Positions 1-5,086 of a DNA stretch of 18,539 nt are shown in pieces. The stretch covers positions 1 through 18,539 of the forward strand of contig PMZS01000027.1 in the NCBI GenBank assembly GCA_003170115.1, written 5' to 3'. Under the pieces are notes generated by a model that worked only from the letters and a program-made list of their open reading frames with translations, was not told the DNA's origin and ran no database searches. The position numbers and the translations under genes were made by a program. Position 1 is the stretch's first letter, and each line of letters opens with the position of its first letter. Origin of the DNA: Spirochaetaceae bacterium. GTDB lineage: Bacteria > Spirochaetota > Spirochaetia > SZUA-6 > Fen-1364.

Positions 1-537
1 CAGTCGGTGAGTCTGGTGGTCTCTGGCGACGCCGCCATGGTGTCGATGGGAACATGGGCCATCGGCGCATTCCTCAGCAACAAGTGGACGCCGGGCGTTG
101 ATTTTGGCGCATATACCTTCCCGCAAGGTAAGGACCGATACCTGCTGTTCCATGCCGACAGCTTTGTTTTGCCCAAGGGCACGGCGCATCCGGATACCGC
201 ATTGGACTTTCTGAAGGTGACGGCCTCGCCGGATTTGCAGGTCCCGTGCGATGTCGTCCAGGGCGGCTTGGTCGCCCGGATCGATATCGATCCGAAAGTG
301 TTTCCAGACCCCATCCGGCAGGAAATGCAGGCCTATATCAGGGACAACCCGACGAAGCTCATCCTGGATCAACACGGCAGTATTGCTCCCGCTAGCTTCT
401 CGTCTGAGTACTGGACTGCCATCGCTGGCTTCATGGCCGCGGACAAGCCCAATATCGACAAGACGATCGCGCAGGTCGATACTCTGTTCAAGACCTATGA
501 GGTCAAGAAGGGTGCCGCTTGGTATGTCTGGCCCTAA
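1..537 (+). CDS. Extracellular sugar-binding protein of a CUT1 ABC transporter (5'-truncated by window edge)
   Basis: Periplasmic or surface solute-binding protein that would deliver a sugar or oligosaccharide to the two permeases encoded next. Only the C-terminal 178 residues are present: the frame is open from base 1, so the gene starts outside the window, and the GTG at 7 is internal. The stretch GDAAMVSMGTWAIGAF matches the conserved substrate-cleft segment of family-1 binding proteins (a G-x-AAM...G-x-W pattern). The following HADSFVLPKGTAHPDTALDF is the typical 'normal solutes / A-x-x-FL' stretch before the last helices. It is followed by a strong intercistronic hairpin and then the permease genes, the usual order in CUT1 operons. 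The substrate cannot be read from this fragment. The family call is secure. Confidence 0.85.
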   Translation, partial: QSVSLVVSGDAAMVSMGTWAIGAFLSNKWTPGVDFGAYTFPQGKDRYLLFHADSFVLPKGTAHPDTALDFLKVTASPDLQVPCDVVQGGLVARIDIDPKVFPDPIRQEMQAYIRDNPTKLILDQHGSIAPASFSSEYWTAIAGFMAADKPNIDKTIAQVDTLFKTYEVKKGAAWYVWP

Positions 538-570
538 TACCGCAGTAAGCTGCTAAGGGCGTTCGAACCG

Positions 571-600
571 GGGAGGGACGCATCCTCATGCGTCTCTCCC
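571..600 (+). promoter_or_regulatory. Intercistronic hairpin after the binding-protein gene
   Basis: A 13-bp stem (GGGAGGGACGCAT / ATGCGTCTCTCCC, one G-U pair) closes a CCTC loop. No T-run follows, so full termination is unlikely. Such hairpins between a binding-protein gene and its permease genes commonly protect the upstream message and set a high binding protein to permease ratio. The ATG at 588 lies inside the 3' arm, which argues against it being the permease start. Confidence 0.6.
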
Positions 601-680
601 TGATCTTGACGGAACGTCGGAATAGTTTCACGTTTCTCTGTCCAAGCTTGAAAACGCATTCGACTCAGAAAGGCATCGTC

Positions 681-1616
681 GTGGGCACATCAAATCGGAT
701 AGAAACAGTTCAAGCAAAGCGCAGGAAGTATGTCCGATCGAAATACACGTTGCCCGAATTTCTCGTTTTTAAGCTTCCTCTGCTTATTTTTGTAGGCCTT
801 CTCTACGGGATGCTCGTGTGGACAATCGTCGTTTCCTTCTCAAACTGGCAGGGCACGGCCCCGAATTTTGACTTTGCTGGTTTCAAATGGTATCGGTTGA
901 TGGTCGGCCTTGATCGTTTCCAGGTGGATGTTGCCAACAACCTCAAGTGGCTCTCGCTGGGGGTTATTCCGACGGTCATTCTGGCGATTTTTATCGCCTA
1001 TCTCCTCGAGCTGGGCTCTTTCCGGAAGCTTGAGTCGTATATCAGAACACTGATTCTCTACCCGGTGGCCATGTCCTTTATCGTCACGGGAACAATCTGG
1101 TCATGGATGTTCGATCCTGACAAAGGCGTGCTCAATACGATCCTGCGCGGAGTCGGCTTGGGAGCCCTGCAAGGCCGGTTTGACACCAATCCGTCCACGG
1201 CGACCTATTGGCTCATTCTCATTTTCGTGTGGCAGTATCTCGGCTTCTCAGTGATCATCCTCCAGGCCTCCTTGAGGACCGCTGACATCCATGAGATGAC
1301 GGAATCCGCGCTGATTGATGGCGCTTCCAGACTGCGAATTCTGCTGCAGATCATTATCCCGAATATCAGGAGCGGGATCCTGGTTTTGGTATCGCTCTTG
1401 CTGATCTCGACGCTCAAGGTCTTTGATATCGTGTATATCGTGACCTTTGGCGGCCCCGGCTCCGCGACGGATGTGCTGGCGTTCTACATGCTGATTGCGA
1501 CGTTCCAGCAACACCTGGTTTCGCTTGGAGCTGGCATCGGCGTAATCATATTTCTTCTGGCGGCCATCATCGTTGTGCCGTATACGATTTACGCGTTCAG
1601 GAAGTGGTTCGAATGA
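681..1616 (+). CDS. CUT1 sugar ABC transporter permease, MalF/UgpA-like
   Basis: Inner-membrane permease, one half of the translocation pore. With the GTG start at 681 it has 311 residues, normal for this family. That start has AGAAAGG about 7 nt upstream. The longer frame from ATG 588 would add 31 residues with no family look and would begin inside a hairpin. Six hydrophobic segments are visible, beginning near residues 28-50 (LLIFVGLLYGMLVWTIVVSF). The cytoplasmic EAA loop that docks on the ATPase is seen as ESALIDGASRLRILLQIIIP, with the DGA core intact. It ends at TGA 1614-1616, which overlaps the next gene's ATG in an ATGA, so the two permeases are translationally coupled. Confidence 0.9.
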   Translation: MGTSNRIETVQAKRRKYVRSKYTLPEFLVFKLPLLIFVGLLYGMLVWTIVVSFSNWQGTAPNFDFAGFKWYRLMVGLDRFQVDVANNLKWLSLGVIPTVILAIFIAYLLELGSFRKLESYIRTLILYPVAMSFIVTGTIWSWMFDPDKGVLNTILRGVGLGALQGRFDTNPSTATYWLILIFVWQYLGFSVIILQASLRTADIHEMTESALIDGASRLRILLQIIIPNIRSGILVLVSLLLISTLKVFDIVYIVTFGGPGSATDVLAFYMLIATFQQHLVSLGAGIGVIIFLLAAIIVVPYTIYAFRKWFE

Positions 1617-2437
1617 GATCCAAAAGCCGTACGCTGACGATCCTCGTCATCTTTACGCTGGTTGCTCTGACCGTTGCATATGTTCTGCCCGTATATGTGG
1701 TTGTTACGACCTCCCTCAAAACACCCGCAGAGATCAGCCAGCGGCATTACCTGCTTCTCAGCACCAACCTGCAGTTCAAGAATTATGCGCAGGCCTTCAA
1801 GCTCGTCCTGCCAGCCTTGCTCAATTCCACTATCATCGCTTTCTCGGTCACAGCCCTGTGCGCACTACTTGGCGGCCTGGGCGGCTATTATCTCAGCCGA
1901 ACGAGGACCCCGTTTTCAAGGATTTTCTTCATTTTCGTTGGCGTTGCAATGTATTTGCCGTACCAGGTGATACTCATTCCCCTGGTGCAACTCATGGCGA
2001 AAACAGGCCTGGCACTGACGCATTTTGGATTGATTGGCAGTAACCTCATCCTGAACATCCCCTTCGCGTCGGTCTTGATGGGCACCTTCTTTCTGGGTAT
2101 CCCCAGAGAACTGGAGGAAGCTGCTGAAGTAGACGGGGCTTCCAAGATCCATGTCTTCTTCCGGGTTATTTCACCAGTGGCCTTGCCCGCATATGCTTCC
2201 GTCACAATCATCATCTTCACCCAGGTGTGGAATGAATTCCTGCTGGCCCTGATTCTGGCAACGCGATACACCCAGACGATTCAGCTCAAGCTGACCGAGA
2301 TCAAAGGATCCTTCGTCGCGCTCTATAACCTGCAAATGGCTGCCGCTTTGATAACCCTGATCGTCCCGATGTTTTTCTTTCTGGCCCTGAGCAAGTACTT
2401 CATCAAGGGGCTCCTGGCCGGTGCGTTGAAAGGATAA
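1613..2437 (+). CDS. CUT1 sugar ABC transporter permease, MalG/UgpE-like
   Basis: Partner permease, 274 residues, six predicted membrane segments. ATG at 1613 overlaps the stop of the preceding permease by 4 nt. The EAA motif is well preserved as ELEEAAEVDGASKIHVFFRV, followed by ISPVALPAY, and the C-terminus (FFLALSKYFIKGLLAGALKG) is the usual MalG-type end. Together with the preceding permease it makes a heterodimeric channel. No ABC ATPase gene follows; the next gene is an epimerase-like protein. The ATPase must lie upstream of the window or be a shared MsmX/UgpC-type protein encoded elsewhere. Substrate unknown. Confidence 0.92.
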   Translation: MRSKSRTLTILVIFTLVALTVAYVLPVYVVVTTSLKTPAEISQRHYLLLSTNLQFKNYAQAFKLVLPALLNSTIIAFSVTALCALLGGLGGYYLSRTRTPFSRIFFIFVGVAMYLPYQVILIPLVQLMAKTGLALTHFGLIGSNLILNIPFASVLMGTFFLGIPRELEEAAEVDGASKIHVFFRVISPVALPAYASVTIIIFTQVWNEFLLALILATRYTQTIQLKLTEIKGSFVALYNLQMAAALITLIVPMFFFLALSKYFIKGLLAGALKG

Positions 2438-2516
2438 GGATTTCATCTTTTGGCATAGGGTGGTACGCCGGATCCGCGAACACCGAGGATTCACTGCGCA
2501 GGAAGGGGAAACGCTG

Positions 2517-3359
2517 ATGCTCACGCTGAAGAACGACTCGCTCACGGTCCATGTCCTTGACCCCGCGGCGGACAGGGACCGGCTGGGAACCCGCTACTGC
2601 ACGGGCGGGTTCATTTTCCAGGTGGAGGACCATGACGGCTCTCCGGCGCGCGGGAACCTGCTCTCAGGGCCGACCTACCCGCACTCCTACAACCTTTTCG
2701 ACGGGCAGGGCGCGCCCGACGCGTTCCAGCCCCACCTGGTGATGGACCAGGACCCGGACGGCACGCCCGTGCGCGTCCTGGGGATCGGGATCGGCGTGAT
2801 CGATGCGAAAGCGAACACGGTGGCCGAGCGCTGCGCGTGGGAGGTGAAACGCGGAGAGGGAGTACTGAGCTTCCGCACGACACAGTCGGCGGGCACCTGG
2901 ACGTTCGATCTCACCCGGACCCTGACCCTGCAGGGCCGCACGCTGAAGAGCGAGACCACGCTGTCCAACACGGGGTCGCGCCACGTCGCTTTCCAGTGGT
3001 ACCCGCATCCGTTCTTCCCGCTGTACCCGTCCGGGGAATGCTGCAGGATGAGCGTCCCCGCCAGCCTCCCGCACGACAGCCCGGGGTACGAGCTCCTGGA
3101 CAATGGATTCCTCCGTATGAAGCACCTGCCCTGGACCGGGAGCGAGAACCACCTCCAGCTGGTGGACTTTCCGTGCACCTCGCCGGTGAGCTTCGTGCAG
3201 AAGCATCCGCTCACCAGTCTCATCACGGCGGTCTGCGACTACGTTCCCAGCAGGATTCCCGTGTGGGGCAACAGGTTCACTTTCTCCTTCGAGCCCTACT
3301 ACGAGCGCAACCTGCAGCCGACGGAATCCGCGCGCTGGTCCATGACGTACGACTTCTAG
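2517..3359 (+). CDS. Aldose-1-epimerase-like (galactose mutarotase superfamily) protein
   Basis: Probably a cytoplasmic sugar mutarotase or carbohydrate-binding relative that interconverts anomers of the sugar imported by the adjacent CUT1 system. It has 280 residues with ATG at 2517 and a good Shine-Dalgarno (GGAAGGGG, 2501-2508). The fold family is suggested by beta-rich spacing, the TLSNTGSRHVAFQWYPHPFF segment (aldose epimerases have a catalytic His in an H-P-x-F context) and a late SFEPYYERNLQP segment that may hold the catalytic Glu. It starts 79 nt after the permease gene, so it may be co-transcribed. It is visibly more GC-rich than the permease genes before it. The specific substrate and activity are not recognisable, and a non-catalytic mutarotase-fold protein is possible. 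Its TAG stop shares a CTAG with the stop of the opposing msrB remnant. Confidence 0.65.
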   Translation: MLTLKNDSLTVHVLDPAADRDRLGTRYCTGGFIFQVEDHDGSPARGNLLSGPTYPHSYNLFDGQGAPDAFQPHLVMDQDPDGTPVRVLGIGIGVIDAKANTVAERCAWEVKRGEGVLSFRTTQSAGTWTFDLTRTLTLQGRTLKSETTLSNTGSRHVAFQWYPHPFFPLYPSGECCRMSVPASLPHDSPGYELLDNGFLRMKHLPWTGSENHLQLVDFPCTSPVSFVQKHPLTSLITAVCDYVPSRIPVWGNRFTFSFEPYYERNLQPTESARWSMTYDF

Positions 3360-3526
3360 GCAGAACCGGCCGGCACGAACTTCATCAATAGGGAATTGCC
3401 GCAATGGCGGGTGTTTTTCGGCGTGAAGCGCTCGCCGAGGTACAATTGCCCGAGGTGGCCGCCACAGGCCGCGCAGGTGATCTCCGTGCCTTTGTGGACG
3501 ATGCTCCGCTCCTCCTCGCGGGTGAG
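3356..3526 (-). pseudogene. msrB: Internally deleted methionine-R-sulfoxide reductase (MsrB) remnant
   Basis: Read on the - strand from 3526, the frame gives LTREEERSIVHKGTE, which looks like the extreme N-terminus of an MsrB. It then continues directly into ITCAACGGHLGQLYLGERFT and PKNTRHCGNSLLMKFVPAG, the MsrB C-terminal third. That segment contains a zinc-type CxxC and the R-H-C catalytic cysteine; the usual RHCVNS is RHCGNS here. The centre of the protein, including the first CxxC and the GWPSF substrate-pocket segment, is missing. The join falls at a shared Thr-Glu, as expected for deletion through a short homology. Only about 56 residues remain against roughly 130-150 in the family, so it cannot be functional. 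No start codon or ribosome site of its own survives: the sequence upstream of Leu is the opposite strand of a regulator remnant. Confidence 0.7.
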
Positions 3527-3530
3527 CGGG

Positions 3531-3623
3531 CGGGAAGTTGTCCGGAGAATGGGGGTGGCAAGGAGCACTGTCTACATTTTGATAAAGAGTCTTCGAATCC
3601 CGATGGAGAATTACCGGCGATAG
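3531..3623 (+). pseudogene. 3' remnant of a second sigma-54 activator (Fis-type HTH only)
   Basis: The last 30 codons plus stop of an AcoR/DhaR-type enhancer-binding protein. The peptide REVVRRMGVARSTVY...KSLRIPMENYRR matches, residue for residue in most places, the end of the intact regulator in this window (REVARRMGVARSTVY...KSLGIPIHQYRK, ending at 7066). The centre of the helix pair is altered (ILI for NKL). No GAF, PAS or AAA+ part precedes it: the sequence switches within about 4 bp to the msrB remnant. It is followed 6 bp after the stop by a palindrome and a sigma-54 promoter, just as the intact gene is. This is a relic of a former regulator-target pair whose regulator has been lost. 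Confidence 0.8.
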
Positions 3624-3628
3624 AATGC

Positions 3629-3652
3629 CGGACATGTATCGAGACATGTCCA
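3629..3652. promoter_or_regulatory. Palindromic upstream activator site 1 (putative sigma-54 activator binding site)
   Basis: GGACATGT, 6 bp, ACATGTCC (3630-3651): the same 8-bp arms and spacer as the site at 7073-7096. The arms lie a fixed 109.5 bp (centre to -12 C) from the sigma-54 promoter at 3736. This is the expected layout for an upstream site bound by the Fis-type HTH of the regulator at 5087-7066. Confidence 0.75.
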
Positions 3653-3695
3653 AATCAGCTACATAAAGAATCCACTAAAAGCTGCGAAGAGGCCC

Positions 3696-3712
3696 GAAAG
3701 AGCCTGAAAAAC
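3696..3712 (+). promoter_or_regulatory. Conserved block between activator site and promoter, copy 1
   Basis: GAAAGAGCCTGAAAAAC matches GAAAGTGCCAGAAAAAC at 7141-7157 at 15 of 17 positions and sits 37-38 bp before the -12 C in both control regions. It may be a DNA-bending or second regulator site, or simply residual homology from duplication. It does not obviously match the IHF consensus. Confidence 0.4.
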
Positions 3713-3735
3713 GGCCGGAACAAGTCCAGCGGAGC

Positions 3736-3751
3736 TGGCACGTCGTTTGCA
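3736..3751 (+). promoter_or_regulatory. Sigma-54 (RpoN) promoter of the zinc dehydrogenase gene
   Basis: TGGCACG, 4 bp, TTGCA: a full match to the -24/-12 consensus, with GG at 3737-3738 and GC at 3749-3750 separated by exactly 10 bp. Transcription would start near 3762, giving a leader of about 43 nt before the ATG at 3805, with an AAGGAGG ribosome site at 3790-3796. Confidence 0.85.
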
Positions 3752-3804
3752 ATAATAGTGTCATCGCGTAATTGATGTGGATTAGATGTAAGGAGGGCTC
3801 TATC

Positions 3805-4971
3805 ATGGCGGAGATGGTACGCGCTGCAGTATTAGTTGAACCTGGAAAAATAGAAATCCAGGAGTTTTCGAAGCCTTCTCTTGCAGAGGGGGGTTTATTA
3901 GTCAAACCGATCATGGCGGGGATATGTGAATCGGACAAGCATTTCTACAAGGGAGAATCTGTCCAATATGCCGGGACGCCGCGAGAAACTTTCGGGCCAT
4001 ATCCAGCCATTCCAGGGCATGAAAATGTAGGAAAAATTGTCGAAGCCAGACACCCCCGAGACAGAAAAATCACGGATTTTTACGGAAAAGAGTTGCATGA
4101 GGGCGATCGAATTATTATCAGCCCCGACATGGTCTGCGGAAATTGCTACTGGTGCCACCACAGCTATGGATTCAGCTGGTGCGACAACCTCAGAAGTTAC
4201 GGCCATATCGATGCGTCCGTGCCTCCTCATCTCTTCGGAGGGTGGAGCGAGCTTATGTATGTCTTGCCTGGTAGCCATCTCTATAAAATATCCGATGACG
4301 TCTCTAACGAGATCGCGGTGCTTGCCGAGCCGATGGCCGTAACCTTTTCTCTTGATATCGCCAAGGGACATAGTTCTTTGCCGAATGAAGGCTTTACAAC
4401 CGGAGATACGGTGGTCGTATTCGGAGTCAGCCCTGTGGGGCTTTGTCACCTGGTGAAATCCCGATTACTAGGGGCCGGTACGATTATTGCGATTGACAAA
4501 TCCGAATTTCGCCTGAGCTTTGTCAAAGGCTTCGGCGCAACTCATACGCTGAACGTCACAAAAACAACTCAAAAAGAGCGCAATCAATTCATCAAAGATC
4601 TGACTGACGGGCGAGGAGCCGATGTTGTCGTAGAATGCGCCGGGGTTCCTGAAGTAGTGATAGAAGGCATAGAAATGCTCCGGCAGGGAGGAACCTTTGT
4701 TGAGGTTGGCCACTTTGTGGATGCCGGAGACATTCAACTGAATCCGCACCGTCATCTGTGTGCGAAAAGCATTCGCCTCATTGGACAGGTAAATTTGGCT
4801 TACACCGGGATAATGCCAAGTGTCAATCTTATGAAAGCGAATCAGGATAAATACAACTTCAACAAAATTGTCACGCACAAGTTTCCATTGACAAAGGCTT
4901 TGGATGGTTTGTTTCAGTTTATGAAACCGGATTCGATGAAGGTTGTTCTTTATCCAGAAACCTCTTCATAA
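3805..4971 (+). CDS. Zinc-dependent medium-chain alcohol/polyol dehydrogenase
   Basis: Cytoplasmic NAD(P)-dependent MDR oxidoreductase, 388 residues. ATG 3805 has AAGGAGG 8 nt before it. Catalytic zinc ligands are visible as C41 (GICESD), H72-E73 (GHENVG) and E175 (LAEPMAV). The structural-zinc loop is C111, C114, C117, C126 (C-x2-C-x2-C-x8-C). The nucleotide loop is GVSPVG (207-212) rather than the commoner GAGPVG, and D231 at the end of the second strand favours NAD. The insert between GHE and the structural zinc (DFYGKELHEGDRI) and the later PPHLFGGWSE resemble the TM0436-like branch of the MDR family. It is probably a sugar-alcohol, aldonate or uronate dehydrogenase of the same regulon as the operon at 7234. 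It stands alone behind its own sigma-54 promoter and is clearly more AT-rich than the genes after it, suggesting separate acquisition. The substrate is not readable. Confidence 0.9.
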   Translation: MAEMVRAAVLVEPGKIEIQEFSKPSLAEGGLLVKPIMAGICESDKHFYKGESVQYAGTPRETFGPYPAIPGHENVGKIVEARHPRDRKITDFYGKELHEGDRIIISPDMVCGNCYWCHHSYGFSWCDNLRSYGHIDASVPPHLFGGWSELMYVLPGSHLYKISDDVSNEIAVLAEPMAVTFSLDIAKGHSSLPNEGFTTGDTVVVFGVSPVGLCHLVKSRLLGAGTIIAIDKSEFRLSFVKGFGATHTLNVTKTTQKERNQFIKDLTDGRGADVVVECAGVPEVVIEGIEMLRQGGTFVEVGHFVDAGDIQLNPHRHLCAKSIRLIGQVNLAYTGIMPSVNLMKANQDKYNFNKIVTHKFPLTKALDGLFQFMKPDSMKVVLYPETSS

Positions 4972-5051
4972 GCAGAGGAAGTTCGCGGGCTGAGATGAAC
5001 TTGCAAGACGAGGACAGAGCCTTCCATAGACGCCGGTTGACGGGATACGCC

Positions 5052-5080
5052 TTGTTCGATGCGCCGGCATGCCCTATACT
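5052..5080 (+). promoter_or_regulatory. Possible sigma-70 promoter of the regulator gene
   Basis: TTGTTC (5052-5057), 17 bp, TATACT (5075-5080). The -10 is good and the -35 weak. The predicted start point falls at about 5087, on the ATG of the regulator, so the message could be leaderless. Confidence 0.4.
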
Positions 5081-5086
5081 CGGGGT

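Noticed and set aside
588..680. N-terminal extension of the first CUT1 permease from ATG 588
   Set aside because: The ATG is inside a 13-bp hairpin, has no free ribosome site, and the added 31 residues do not look like the family; GTG 681 has a Shine-Dalgarno and gives the normal length.
2438..2516. Possible sigma-54 promoter (TTGGCAT...) before the epimerase gene
   Set aside because: No GC dinucleotide at the required 10-bp spacing after the GG, and no palindrome upstream.
2664..3653. 329-codon open frame on the - strand across the epimerase gene
   Set aside because: It is the reverse shadow of a GC-rich gene, crosses the scar region, and its Arg/Pro/His-rich product resembles nothing.
3404..3775. 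123-codon + strand frame over the scar and first sigma-54 region
   Set aside because: It runs antisense to the msrB remnant, then through the palindrome and promoter; low-complexity charged product with no family match.
4961..4978. Small CCTCT/AGAGG hairpin at the dehydrogenase stop as a terminator
   Set aside because: Only 5 bp with an 8-nt loop and no T-run; too weak to call.
5037..5080. TTGACG at 5037 as the -35 of the regulator promoter
   Set aside because: Its spacing to TATACT is 32 bp, far beyond the sigma-70 range; TTGTTC at 5052 has the proper 17-bp spacing.
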